A stretch of 64,000 nt of DNA from Eoetvoesia sp035555955 (GTDB lineage: Bacteria; Pseudomonadota; Gammaproteobacteria; Burkholderiales; Burkholderiaceae_B): positions 18,233 to 82,232 of the forward strand of contig NZ_DATMGA010000007.1 of the NCBI RefSeq assembly GCF_035555955.1. Reading direction: 5' to 3'. Shown here in pieces: positions 42,610 to 51,436 of this stretch. The stretch's first letter is position 1. Each line of letters begins with the position of its first letter. Made by a program: the position numbers and the translations under genes. The notes under the pieces were generated by a model, which ran no database searches, was not told the DNA's origin, and saw only the letters and a list, made by a program, of their open reading frames with translations.

Positions 42610-44145
42610 ATGACCTTACGTCTCGAGCTGCAGAAAATCACCAAAAAATATCCTGCTGTCATCGCCAACGACGGGGTCAGCATCTCGGTCGAGCCGGGCG
42701 AAATCCATGCCGTGCTGGGTGAAAATGGCGCAGGCAAGTCCACCCTCATGAAAATCATCTACGGCGCCGTCGAGCCCGACGCCGGCACCGTCATCTGGAA
42801 CGGCGAGCCCGTGCAGATCGCCAATCCGGCGGCGGCGCGCCATCTTGGCATCGCCATGGTGTTCCAGCATTTTTCGCTGTTCGACACCTTGACGGTCGCC
42901 GAGAACATTGCATTGGGCCTGCCGCCCGACACAAAAATCGCCGAACTCGAGCAGCGCATCGCCGACACCGCCCGCCAGTACGGGCTGGAACTCGAACCGG
43001 CCCGCCATGTGCACACCTTGTCGGTGGGCGAATGCCAGCGGGTGGAAATCGTCAGGGCGCTGCTGGCAAAGCCGCAACTGCTCATCCTGGACGAACCCAC
43101 CTCGGTGCTGACGCCGCAGGCTGTCGGCCGTTTGTTCGATACCCTGCGCAAGCTGGCTTCCGAAGGCTGCAGCATTCTGTACATCAGCCACAAGCTGGAC
43201 GAAATCCGCGCCTTGTGCCATACCTGCACCGTGATGCGCGGGGGCAAGGTTACGGGCGTGTGCGATCCGCGCGAAGAAACCGAGGCCAGTCTTTCCCGGC
43301 TCATGATCGGCTCCGAGCCGGCGGCCACGTCGCTAAGCGAACGCACCCCCGGCGCCGAAATATTGGCGGCGCGCAATCTGTCGCTGGGAAAAAGCCATCC
43401 CTTCGCCGTCGAATTGCGCGGCATCGACTTCGAGGTGCGCGCCGGCGAAATTCTTGGCGTGGCGGGCGTTTCGGGCAATGGCCAGCAAGAACTGCTGGCC
43501 GCCTTGTCGGGCGAGGATCCGCGCGCGGCCAACGACTCCATCTTACTCGGGGGCCAGCCCATGGGCCGGCGTTCGGCGGCCTGGCGGCGGGCCCACGGCC
43601 TGGCTTTCGTGCCCGAAGAAAGGCTGGGGCGCGGAGCCGTTCCCGAAATGAGCCTGGCGCAAAACATCCTGTTGTCGCACCAAACCGGGGCGACGGTGGG
43701 TTTCGGCATGGTGCGCACCGGCGAAATCGCCCGCACGGCGCAAGACATCATCGAGCGTTTCCATGTCAAGGCGGGCGGGGCCGACGCGTTGGCCGCCAGC
43801 CTTTCCGGAGGCAATCTGCAGAAGTACATCGTCGGGCGCGAAGTCAGCCGCCGGCCCAAGGTCCTGCTGGTGGCGCAGCCCACATGGGGGGTCGATGTCG
43901 GCGCGGCCGCGCAGATCCGCGGCGAGCTTCTGGCGCTGCGCGACCAGGGCTGTGCGCTGCTCGTCATTTCCGAAGAGCTCGACGAGCTGTTCCAGATTTC
44001 CGACCGCCTGGTCGTCATGGCCAAAGGCAAGCTTTCGCCGTCGATCAAGACGTCCGAAGCCAGCCTCGATCAGGTCGGGCGATGGATGAGCGGCCTGTGG
44101 CCGCAAACCAATGCCAGCGAGGAGGCGCGCCATGCTCAGGCTTGA
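42610..44145 (+). CDS. Nucleoside/simple-sugar ABC transporter ATP-binding protein
   Basis: A 511-residue double ATPase of the YufO/NupO group. The first domain has Walker A GENGAGKS (about 38), signature SVGECQRVEIVRAL and LLILDEPTSVLTP. The second domain has a degenerate Walker A region (GVSGNGQQELLAAL), signature SGGNLQKYIVGREV and VAQPTWGVDVGAA in the Walker B place, the usual asymmetry of this type. It starts the operon of ATPase, two permeases and a BMP lipoprotein-like binding protein. Confidence 0.93.
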   Translation: MTLRLELQKITKKYPAVIANDGVSISVEPGEIHAVLGENGAGKSTLMKIIYGAVEPDAGTVIWNGEPVQIANPAAARHLGIAMVFQHFSLFDTLTVAENIALGLPPDTKIAELEQRIADTARQYGLELEPARHVHTLSVGECQRVEIVRALLAKPQLLILDEPTSVLTPQAVGRLFDTLRKLASEGCSILYISHKLDEIRALCHTCTVMRGGKVTGVCDPREETEASLSRLMIGSEPAATSLSERTPGAEILAARNLSLGKSHPFAVELRGIDFEVRAGEILGVAGVSGNGQQELLAALSGEDPRAANDSILLGGQPMGRRSAAWRRAHGLAFVPEERLGRGAVPEMSLAQNILLSHQTGATVGFGMVRTGEIARTAQDIIERFHVKAGGADALAASLSGGNLQKYIVGREVSRRPKVLLVAQPTWGVDVGAAAQIRGELLALRDQGCALLVISEELDELFQISDRLVVMAKGKLSPSIKTSEASLDQVGRWMSGLWPQTNASEEARHAQA

Positions 44146-45193
44146 ACCCCGCGCCGTCCCCTCCAGGTTCATGTCGTGGTTTTCGCCTGTTCTGGCGGTG
44201 TTGCTTACGGTCGTGTGCGGAATCATCCTGTTCACGGCGGTGGGTAAAGACCCATGGACCAGCCTGGGCGTGTTCTTCCTCGAGCCCATCAAGGACTTGC
44301 GCGGCTGGACCGAGGTGGGTGTCAAGGTCGCGCCGCTGCTGCTGGTTTCCGTGGGGCTGGCCATTTGCTTTCGCGCCAACTATTTCAATATCGGGGCCGA
44401 AGGCCAGTTGGTCATCGGCGCCATCGCCGCGGGGTCGGTCGTGCTGTATTTCGATCACGGCGAGGGGGGCGGGGCGCTCTTCATCGCCCTGGCCCTGATT
44501 GCCGGCGCCGTGGGCGGGGCGATCTGGGGCGGCATCGTTGCCTGGCTGCGCGACCGCTACAACGCCAACGAAATCCTGGTGTCGCTGATGCTGGTCTATG
44601 TGGCGCAACTGCTGCTCAGCTACCTGGTGCACGGCGTGCTCATGGATCCCGACGGTTTCGGCTTTCCGCAGTCGCGCCTGTTTTCCGACGGCTTCCTGCT
44701 GCCCATGGTCATTCCGGGCACGCGGCTGCATCTGGGCATCGTTCTGGCTTTACTGGCGGCGCTGCTGGGCTGGGTCTTCATGGCGCGCAGCTTTTCGGGC
44801 TTCAAGCTGCAGGTGGGCGGCATGGCGCCGCGCGCCGCGCGCTACGCCGGGTTTTCGGCGCGCAAGTCGCTGTGGATCTCCATGCTGGTCTCGGGCGGCC
44901 TGGCGGGCCTTGCCGGCGCCTGCGAAGTCATGGGGCCCATCGGCCAGCTCACGCCGTCGGTGTCCCCGGGTTATGGTTTTGCCGCCATCATCGTGGCGTT
45001 CGTGGGCCGCCTGCATCCGCTTGGCGTCATTTTCTCCAGCTTCGTCATGGCGCTGCTGTACATAGGCGGCGAGCTGTCCCAATCGCGCCTGGGCATGCCC
45101 AGCGCCATCACGGGCGTGTTCCAGGGCATCTTGCTGTTTTCGCTGCTGGCCTGCGACGTCCTCATCCACAATAAATTGCGCTGGAGGAAATAA
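44132..45193 (+). CDS. ABC transporter permease (BMP-type, first subunit)
   Basis: A 353-residue permease of the BPD_transp_2 family with about nine hydrophobic segments. Typical motifs are ICFRANYFNIGAEGQLVIGA (about 82-101) and NANEILVSLMLVYVAQLLL. The ATG at 44132 follows a perfect GAGGAGG site, while the longer frame does not, and it overlaps the ATPase gene by 14 bases. Its stop shares one base with the next start (TAATG). Confidence 0.92.
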   Translation: MLRLEPRAVPSRFMSWFSPVLAVLLTVVCGIILFTAVGKDPWTSLGVFFLEPIKDLRGWTEVGVKVAPLLLVSVGLAICFRANYFNIGAEGQLVIGAIAAGSVVLYFDHGEGGGALFIALALIAGAVGGAIWGGIVAWLRDRYNANEILVSLMLVYVAQLLLSYLVHGVLMDPDGFGFPQSRLFSDGFLLPMVIPGTRLHLGIVLALLAALLGWVFMARSFSGFKLQVGGMAPRAARYAGFSARKSLWISMLVSGGLAGLAGACEVMGPIGQLTPSVSPGYGFAAIIVAFVGRLHPLGVIFSSFVMALLYIGGELSQSRLGMPSAITGVFQGILLFSLLACDVLIHNKLRWRK

Positions 45194-46110
45194 TGGACGC
45201 GCTGGCACCGCTTGTCGCAGCCGCCATCAATTCGGGCACGCCGCTCATGCTGGCTGCCCTTGGGCTGCTTGTCAATGAAAAATCCGGGGTCATCAACCTG
45301 GGCGCCGAAGGCATGATGCTGATGGCGGCGGTGGTGGGCTTTGCCGTGACCGTCGACTCGGGCAGCTCGCCGCTGGGCTTTCTGGCCGGAGCCTGCGCGG
45401 GCATGGCGCTTGCCGCGCTGTTTGCGTGGCTCACGGTGTGGCTGGGCGCCAACCAGGTGGCCACGGGCCTGGCGCTGTCCTTGTTCGGCGCGGGCGCTTC
45501 GGCCTACCTGGGCATCGACTATGTGGGCAAGACCCTCAGCAACCATGCCTACGGCATTCCTTTTCTGGAAGACATTCCCTTTTTGGGCACGGCCCTGTTC
45601 CGCCAGCATCCGGTTGTGTATTTGTCGCTGCTGCTGTGCGCCGCCATCGTCTGGTTCCTGTACCGCACGCGCTCCGGCCTTATCCTGCGCTCGGTGGGGG
45701 AATCCCCGTCGTCGGCCCATGCCCTCGGCTACAACGTGCGCCATATCCGCCTGTACGCGCTGCTGTTCGGCGGCGCGTGCTGCGGCCTGGCCGGCGCCTT
45801 CATGTCGCTGGTGTATACGCCCATGTGGGTGGAAAACATGGTGGCCGGGCGTGGCTGGATAGCCCTGGCGCTGACCACCTTCGCCACCTGGCGGCCGGTG
45901 CGGGTCATGGCGGGGGCCTATTTGTTCGGCGGCATCACCATTTTTTCCTATTACATGCAGGCGCGCGGCGTGCCCATCGCCTCGCAGTTGCTGTCCATGC
46001 TGCCCTATCTTGCAACCGTCGTGGTTCTGGTCTTAATATCGCGCAATGCGGGGTGGATCAGGCTCAACATGCCGGCGTCGCTTGGCAAGAATTTCAATCC
46101 CAACGCATAG
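45193..46110 (+). CDS. ABC transporter permease (BMP-type, second subunit)
   Basis: A 305-residue partner permease with NEKSGVINLGAEGMMLMAAV (about 28-47), ANQVATGLALSLFGAG, and GLAGAFMSLVYTPMWVENMV in the C-terminal half. These match YufQ/NupQ-like subunits that form the heterodimeric channel with the preceding gene product. GGAGGAAA precedes the ATG at 45193. It is followed after 117 bp by the binding-protein gene. Confidence 0.92.
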   Translation: MDALAPLVAAAINSGTPLMLAALGLLVNEKSGVINLGAEGMMLMAAVVGFAVTVDSGSSPLGFLAGACAGMALAALFAWLTVWLGANQVATGLALSLFGAGASAYLGIDYVGKTLSNHAYGIPFLEDIPFLGTALFRQHPVVYLSLLLCAAIVWFLYRTRSGLILRSVGESPSSAHALGYNVRHIRLYALLFGGACCGLAGAFMSLVYTPMWVENMVAGRGWIALALTTFATWRPVRVMAGAYLFGGITIFSYYMQARGVPIASQLLSMLPYLATVVVLVLISRNAGWIRLNMPASLGKNFNPNA

Positions 46111-46227
46111 TGCGCGGTTCGGCGCAGTCCAGCCCCGGTTCCGGCGGCCTCGAGTCGCCGGCCAGCCCAACCGCAAACCGGAACGATAAAAACGGAATGT
46201 CCAATCATTCACCCAGAGAGAGAAGCC

Positions 46228-47319
46228 ATGTATAAGAAACTGATACGCCGTACCTTGTTGGCGCTTGCCGCCGTGCCCGCCATGGCATTGACCAGCTATG
46301 CCCATGCCGCCGATACGCCGCTGAAAGTCGGCTTTGTCTACGTCAGCCCCGTCGGCGAGGCCGGATGGAGCTGGCAGCAGGACCTCGGCCGCCGCGAAAT
46401 GGAAAAGAACCTCGGCGACAAGGTCAAGACGCAATACGTCGAAGACGTCCCCGAAGGCGCCGATGCCGAGCGCGTCATCCGCGATCTGGCGCAGCAGGGC
46501 AACAAGCTCATCTTTACGACCTCGTTCGGCTACATGAACCCCACGCTCAAGGTCGCCAAGCAGTTTCCCGATGTGAAGTTCGTGCATTCCACCGGCTACA
46601 AAACCGCGCCCAACGTGGCCACGACCAATGCGCGCTTCTACGAAGCCCGCTATCTGGCGGGCATCGTGGCGGGCAAGATGACCAAGACGAATATCGCCGG
46701 GTACGTGGGGGCGTTTCCCATCCCCGAGGTGCTGCAGGGCATGAACGCCTTCATCCGGGGCATGCGCAGCGTCAATCCCAAGGCCGAGGTGCGCGTCATC
46801 TGGGTCAACAGCTGGTTCGATCCGGGCAAAGAGCGTGACGCCGCCCTGGCGCTCATCGGCCAGGGCGCCGACGTGCTCACCCATCACACCGACTCCACCG
46901 CGACCGTGCAGGTAGCCGAGGAAAAAGGCGTGTATGCCGTGGCCTACCACTCCAACATGATCAAGTTCGGCCCCCACGCGCAAATCGCGGCGGTCACCCA
47001 CCACTGGGGCAAGTACTTCACCAAGGAAGCCCAGGACGTCATCAATGGCACCTGGAAGCCCGACAGCACCTGGGGCGGCCTCAAGGAAGGCATGGCCGTC
47101 ATCGAAGGCTTCGGCCCGGCCGTGCCCGACGACGTCAAGAAACTGGTCATGGAAAAGCGCGACGAAATCATCGCCGGCAAGCTGACCCCGTTCGATGCGC
47201 CCATCGTCACCAACGAAGGCAAGACCATCCTGGCCAAGGGTTCGCTCGACGACAAGGGCCTGAACCAGATGAACTACTACGTGCAGGGCATCGTCGGCAA
47301 ACTGCCCACCAGCAAATAA
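46228..47319 (+). CDS. BMP family ABC transporter substrate-binding protein
   Basis: A 363-residue periplasmic protein of the basic membrane protein (BmpA/PnrA-like) family, whose known members bind purine nucleosides or related compounds. The signal peptide ends near SYAHAA (about residue 28) and has no lipobox. GFVYVSPVGEAGWSWQQDLG (about 35-54) is the ligand-site opening, and FTTSFGYMNPTLKVAKQFPD and HHTDSTATVQ are further marks. The Trp-rich opening differs from the plain nucleoside binders, so the ligand may be a nucleobase or another small molecule. Confidence 0.9.
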   Translation: MYKKLIRRTLLALAAVPAMALTSYAHAADTPLKVGFVYVSPVGEAGWSWQQDLGRREMEKNLGDKVKTQYVEDVPEGADAERVIRDLAQQGNKLIFTTSFGYMNPTLKVAKQFPDVKFVHSTGYKTAPNVATTNARFYEARYLAGIVAGKMTKTNIAGYVGAFPIPEVLQGMNAFIRGMRSVNPKAEVRVIWVNSWFDPGKERDAALALIGQGADVLTHHTDSTATVQVAEEKGVYAVAYHSNMIKFGPHAQIAAVTHHWGKYFTKEAQDVINGTWKPDSTWGGLKEGMAVIEGFGPAVPDDVKKLVMEKRDEIIAGKLTPFDAPIVTNEGKTILAKGSLDDKGLNQMNYYVQGIVGKLPTSK

Positions 47320-47335
47320 GCGCCGCCACCCCCGG

Positions 47336-47373
47336 AAAGCCGGCAGCCGCAAGGCCGCCGGCTTTTGCTTTTT
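47336..47373 (+). terminator. Intrinsic terminator of the BMP operon
   Basis: AAAGCCGGC-A-GCC and GGC-C-GCCGGCTTT form a long stem around GCAA, 16 bp after the binding-protein stop, followed by TTTTGCTTTTT. A clear Rho-independent terminator. Confidence 0.85.
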
Positions 47374-47450
47374 GCCTTGGGGCACGCACTGCTCTTCGGA
47401 GTAAACTGCATTCGTTCACATAGATCCGTTCACAAAGATAGGGAGTCGAC

Positions 47451-48008
47451 ATGAAATTGGCATTTGCGTTCGCCGGGCTGGCGTTTATCGGCGCCGCGGC
47501 CGTTGCCGCGCCCGGCATGCAGGACATGCAGGGCATGAAGAGCACGCAAGAGATGAAAACCATGAAGGACATGGAACCGCCCATGGTCATGGGTCACGAC
47601 CATGCGCAGAATGCCTCGGCAGCCAAGGTCTCCAGCACACTCACGGTGTCCGGCTGCTGGATCCGCGCTTTGCCCCAGCCCAGCCCTTCAGCGGGCTATT
47701 TCGTCGTGCACAACTCGGGCTCTGCTCCCGCCAAGCTCAAGTCGGCGACCTCGCAGGCCTACGGCATGATCATGCTGCACAAAACCACCACCGAAGGCGG
47801 CATGAGCAAAATGTCCATGACGCACGACATCACCATCCCGGCCAAGGGCAAGCTTGAATTCAAACCCGGCGGCTATCACGCCATGCTGGAAAAAGCGCAT
47901 GGTCCCATCGCGGTGGGCAGCTCCGTCGACATGGAGTTCCTGTTCGATTCCGGCGAGAAGGCCCAGGCCGCTTGCGAGGTCAAGCCGGCCAATACCCTGG
48001 TTCATTAA
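47451..48008 (+). CDS. PCu(A)C-type periplasmic copper chaperone with Met-rich N-terminus
   Basis: A 185-residue exported protein with a signal peptide cut near AVAAPG (about residue 20). Residues about 21-50 form a Met/His-rich segment (PGMQDMQGMKSTQEMKTMKD, then MEPPMVMGHDHA) that precedes the cupredoxin-like PCu(A)C domain. The Cu(I) ligands fit MIMLHKTTTEGGMSKM and PGGYHAMLE (the H-x10-M-x21-H-x-M pattern). Such proteins deliver copper to the CuA or CuB site of cytochrome oxidase. No oxidase or SCO gene is nearby. The end overlaps the convergent hydrolase by 29 bases. Confidence 0.9.
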   Translation: MKLAFAFAGLAFIGAAAVAAPGMQDMQGMKSTQEMKTMKDMEPPMVMGHDHAQNASAAKVSSTLTVSGCWIRALPQPSPSAGYFVVHNSGSAPAKLKSATSQAYGMIMLHKTTTEGGMSKMSMTHDITIPAKGKLEFKPGGYHAMLEKAHGPIAVGSSVDMEFLFDSGEKAQAACEVKPANTLVH

Positions 48009-48819
48009 GCGCGGACAAGAACCTCGCCACCCGCTCGTTGAACGCCCTGGGGTTGGCCAGGTTCATGCCATGCGCGGCCAGGGCGATGGTGTCGCGCTGG
48101 GCATGCGGAATCCGGGCCTGCAGCGCGTCCATGACCACCCGGTATCTGGCCGGGCTGTTCGCGCCGCCCAGCAGCAGCACGGGGCATTGCAACTGCTGCG
48201 CGCGATCCGCCTCGAACATCAGGTCGGCCTCGTTGATCTGCGAAAGCAAGGTCCCGGTATTGTCGCGCACCATGGTCTTGAACCAGCCCACCATTTGACG
48301 CCACGTGCCTTCGCCGTTGACCGTGTCGACAAAGCTTTCCAGCGCGGTGTCGGCATTTCCCGCCTGCAGGGCATCCACCGTCTTGCGCAAAAGGGCGCGC
48401 GTGCCGCCTTCCTGTCCGATGCGAAAGCCGGGGTCGGCCAGTATCAGCGAACGAACCAGATCGGGGGCCGCCAGGGCCGCCTCCAGGGCGACGTGCGCGC
48501 CTCGAGAGTGCCCCAGCAGGTGCACGCGCTGTCCGCCCAAATGAAGGCGTATGAAATCAACCAGGTCCTGGCAATGCTGGGCAACGCTGAAGCGCGGATC
48601 CGCGGCCTGGAACGCACCGGGCCAGTAGCCGCGCAGGCTGGGGGCGATGACGCGGCAGCGCTGGCCCAGTGCGGCGAATTGCCAGCGCCAGTAGCGGTAG
48701 TCGCACAGCGAGCCGTGAACCAGCAGCAGGACGTCGCCCGCGCCCGCCCGGGTATAGGCAAAGGGGTAGTCGAGTTCGTCGGCGAAAAATTGCGGAAGAT
48801 TGAGATCGGCGTGAGGCAT
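47980..48819 (-). CDS. Alpha/beta hydrolase
   Basis: A 279-residue hydrolase of the BphD/epoxide-hydrolase-like fold. The oxyanion region is LLLVHGSLCDYRYW (about 31-44), the nucleophile elbow is LLGHSRGAH (Ser about 104), and VLLLGGANSPARYRVV and AHGMNLANPRAFN carry the probable Asp/Asn and His region. The start at 48819 (MPHADLNL) is just before the fold. It stands downstream of the ABC ATPase gene and its hairpin. Its substrate is unknown. Confidence 0.82.
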   Translation of the reverse strand: MPHADLNLPQFFADELDYPFAYTRAGAGDVLLLVHGSLCDYRYWRWQFAALGQRCRVIAPSLRGYWPGAFQAADPRFSVAQHCQDLVDFIRLHLGGQRVHLLGHSRGAHVALEAALAAPDLVRSLILADPGFRIGQEGGTRALLRKTVDALQAGNADTALESFVDTVNGEGTWRQMVGWFKTMVRDNTGTLLSQINEADLMFEADRAQQLQCPVLLLGGANSPARYRVVMDALQARIPHAQRDTIALAAHGMNLANPRAFNERVARFLSALNEPGYWPA

Positions 48820-48839
48820 TTGGAACAGATGTGCGATGT

Positions 48840-48872
48840 TGGGGCCTGTTGGCAAAGTGTCAACAGGCCCTA
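48840..48872. terminator. Second copy of the stop-codon-embedded palindrome
   Basis: TGGGGCCTGTTG (48840-48851) and CAACAGGCCCTA (48861-48872) form an 11- to 12-bp stem around a nine-base loop. The last three bases are the TAG stop of the ABC ATPase on the minus strand. The sequence closely resembles the palindrome at 32762-32800. It sits between two leftward genes and would end the transcript of the tol-pal-linked ABC genes. Confidence 0.65.
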
Positions 48873-49685
48873 GTCGGGCAATCGGCCGTCGACCAGGACA
48901 TAGGGCAGGCCCTGGCTGGAGGTTTCCAGCCGGGCCCGGATCGAGAACGTGGCGGCCAGGGATTGCTCGGTGATGACGGCGTCTGGCGCGCCGCTGCCGA
49001 CGAGCTTGCCGCCGCGCATCAGCAGGGCCTGGTCGCAATACCGCAGGACGTTGTTCAGGTCGTGCAGGACGATCAGCGTCAACAGCTTGCGCTCCCGGGT
49101 CAATTGCCCAAGCATCTGCATGACGTGGTGCTGGTGGTTCAAGTCCAGCGAGGCCAGCGGCTCGTCCAGCAGCAGGACGTCGGGCTCGCGGCAAACCGCC
49201 TGGGCCAGCCCGACCAGCTGCTTTTGGCCGCCCGACAATTCGTCCAGATAGCGGTTTGCCAAATGGGCGATACCCAGTTCTTCCAGGGCGTTCACGATGG
49301 CCGGCAACTCGTCGCGGCGGTCCAGCGGCCGCCGCGCGCGCAGCGCAACCTGCATGGATCCGATGACGGTCAGGTGGATGTCGCCTGGCAGGGTTTGCGG
49401 CAAATAGCGGATGTATTCGGCGCGGTCGCTGGCATTCAGCGCGCGCAGGTCGCGGCCCGCCAGGCTCAGCCCGGCGCATGACGACGGTACGAGGCCGGCC
49501 AGGCTTTTGAGCAATGTGGATTTGCCGCTGCCGTTGGGCCCCAGCAGTCCAACCAGCGAGCCGGGTGAAAGCTGCGGAAGGCTCAGCGCCTCGAGTATGG
49601 GGCGGCCGCGCAGGCGGGTGTTCAGGCCCGATACCCGCAGGCCTTCCACGGCGGCTTGTGGCGTGCTGTCGGCCATGGCCGTCAT
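48870..49685 (-). CDS. FecE/FhuC-type ABC transporter ATP-binding protein
   Basis: A 271-residue ATPase of the iron-siderophore/heme/B12 importer class. Walker A is GPNGSGKSTLLKS (about 47-59), the signature is LSGGQKQLVGLAQAV (about 155) and Walker B is DVLLLDEPLASLDLN, followed by the switch His of TLIVLHDLNNVLRYCD. The start at 49685 overlaps the permease stop by ATGA. No periplasmic binding protein is encoded next to it. Confidence 0.9.
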   Translation of the reverse strand: MTAMADSTPQAAVEGLRVSGLNTRLRGRPILEALSLPQLSPGSLVGLLGPNGSGKSTLLKSLAGLVPSSCAGLSLAGRDLRALNASDRAEYIRYLPQTLPGDIHLTVIGSMQVALRARRPLDRRDELPAIVNALEELGIAHLANRYLDELSGGQKQLVGLAQAVCREPDVLLLDEPLASLDLNHQHHVMQMLGQLTRERKLLTLIVLHDLNNVLRYCDQALLMRGGKLVGSGAPDAVITEQSLAATFSIRARLETSSQGLPYVLVDGRLPD

Positions 49686-50731
49686 GCGGCCTGCCGGCGC
49701 ATGACGGCGGCCACGAAGAAGGGTATGCCCACCAGTGTGGTCACGATGCCAACGGGCAGGACGAAGCTCGGGCTGACGAGTTTCGCGGCGATTGCCGAGG
49801 CGATGAGGATGGCGCTGCCGACCAGCGCGCTGGCGGGCAGATACCAGCGGTGGTCCTCGCCCCAAAAGCTGCGGGCGATGTGCGGCGCGATCAGCCCCAC
49901 GAAGCCGATGACGCCCACCAGCGAGACGGCGAGCGCGCTGAGCAGGCTGATCCGCAGCAGCGCGGCCCGGCGCACGCGGCGCGTATCCACGCCAAAGCTG
50001 ACGGCCCGCTCTTCGCCGAAGCGCAGAGCGGTGAGTTGCCAGGCGCTGCGCATGGAGAACGGCGCCACGGCCAGCAGGGCGGCCAGCATGGCGATCACTC
50101 CGGGCCAGCTCGATCGCGCCAGGCTGCCCATCATCCAGAAGACCAGGTCCTGCAGCGCCGAGGCATTGGCCACGAACTGCACCAGGGACAGCAGGGCATT
50201 GAAGGTGAACACCAGGGCAATGCCGAACAGGACGATGCCCGCGGCGCCCAGGCGGGCCCTGCGAGCCACTCCGTCGAGCAGCGCGGCGCAGGCCGCCGCG
50301 AAGACGAAGGCGGTAGCCGTCAAAGCCCAGGAATCGGATACACCGGGCACATGCAGGCCCAGAACCAGGGTAAGCGCGGCGCCCAGGGCGGCGGCCGAAG
50401 AGATGCCCAGCGTGAATGGGCTGGCCAGGGGGTTGTCCAGGACAGTTTGCATTTCGGCGCCCGCCAGGCCCAGGGCCGCGCCGATGGACAGGGCCATGAG
50501 GGCCTGGGGCAGGCGGATTTCCCAGACAATAAGGCCGAGAGCCGTGTCGGAGCCCATGCCCGCTCCGCTTAGTGCTTGGCGCAGGGCCTCGGATCCGAGC
50601 AGGCCCGCTGGCCCGACCAGCGCATCCAGCGCCAGCAGGCCGATTACGGCGGCGCCCAGCAACGCCAGCCCGGTGCTTTTACGTCTCGAGAGGCGCAGAT
50701 GGCCGCGGGCGGCGGATCCGGCGTCCGGCAT
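49682..50731 (-). CDS. FecCD-family ABC transporter permease
   Basis: A 349-residue permease with about ten hydrophobic segments. Family signatures are IRLPQALMALSIGAALGLAG (about 68-87), LDNPLASPFTLGISSAAALG, FGEERAVSFGVDTRR and VGFVGLIAPHIARSFWG (about 282-298). It belongs to the importers of ferric siderophores, heme or cobalamin. The start at 50731 shares one base with the cpoB stop (TAATG on the minus strand), so it is translationally coupled to the tol-pal cluster. Substrate unknown. Confidence 0.9.
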   Translation of the reverse strand: MPDAGSAARGHLRLSRRKSTGLALLGAAVIGLLALDALVGPAGLLGSEALRQALSGAGMGSDTALGLIVWEIRLPQALMALSIGAALGLAGAEMQTVLDNPLASPFTLGISSAAALGAALTLVLGLHVPGVSDSWALTATAFVFAAACAALLDGVARRARLGAAGIVLFGIALVFTFNALLSLVQFVANASALQDLVFWMMGSLARSSWPGVIAMLAALLAVAPFSMRSAWQLTALRFGEERAVSFGVDTRRVRRAALLRISLLSALAVSLVGVIGFVGLIAPHIARSFWGEDHRWYLPASALVGSAILIASAIAAKLVSPSFVLPVGIVTTLVGIPFFVAAVMRRQAA

Positions 50732-51420
50732 TATTGCAGCAGCTTCAGGCGGCTTTTGGCCGTGTCGGCGGCGGAGCTTTTCGGATAGTCCTTGATGATT
50801 TTTTGCAGGCTGGCCTTGGCCCCCGCCATATTGTTGAGCTCGATCTGGCTGGCGGCCACGATGAGCAGCGCGTCGGGAGCGCGCGCATCGGTCGGGCTGG
50901 CCTGGACCATGCTTTGCAGATTCTGGATGGAGCCCTTGTAGTCCTTGCTGGCGTACTGGCTGCTGCCCTGGTAGAACTTGGCTTCGGCGGCCAGCTGGCT
51001 GCTCGGGTAGTTGCTGAGGAAGGTGCCGAAGCCGGAGGCGGCCTCTTTGTACTTGCCGCTGCGGAACAAGCCCATGGCGTTGTTGAACGCCGCCTGTTCC
51101 TGGGGGTTGCCGACCTGGATGGAGTTGCCGCCGGATTGATCTTCGCTGGAGCGTTTGTTGACCTCCAGCTCCCACCGGATGCGCTCGAGCTGCCCGCGCA
51201 TTTCCGTCATTTCGTGCTGCATGGTTTCCATCTGGTCTGCCAGTTGCAGGCGCGCGTTCTGGTTTTGATCGGTGAGCTGCTTGATTTGCTGGCGCAGATC
51301 CAGAATGGCGCGCCGCGCGTCGTCGTCGGCAAAGGCATGTGCCGGAGCGCAGGCAAGCGCCGTGATGGAAAGCGATGCAGCCAGCAGTATTGTGCGCAAT
51401 GGTAGTGAAGAGACGCTCAT
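50731..51420 (-). CDS. cpoB: Cell division coordinator CpoB (tol-pal system protein YbgF)
   Basis: A 229-residue periplasmic protein with a signal peptide ending near APAHAFA (about residue 28). An N-terminal coiled coil (about 40-85, ILDLRQQIKQLTDQNQ) allows trimer formation. The C-terminal TPR region (about 105-229, including YPKSSAADTAKSRLKLLQ) is shared by all YbgF proteins. It links outer-membrane constriction by Tol-Pal with peptidoglycan synthesis. It lies after pal, separated by an intrinsic terminator, and overlaps the FecCD-type gene by one base. Confidence 0.93.
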   Translation of the reverse strand: MSVSSLPLRTILLAASLSITALACAPAHAFADDDARRAILDLRQQIKQLTDQNQNARLQLADQMETMQHEMTEMRGQLERIRWELEVNKRSSEDQSGGNSIQVGNPQEQAAFNNAMGLFRSGKYKEAASGFGTFLSNYPSSQLAAEAKFYQGSSQYASKDYKGSIQNLQSMVQASPTDARAPDALLIVAASQIELNNMAGAKASLQKIIKDYPKSSAADTAKSRLKLLQ

Positions 51421-51436
51421 TGTGGTTTCCGTTCAA

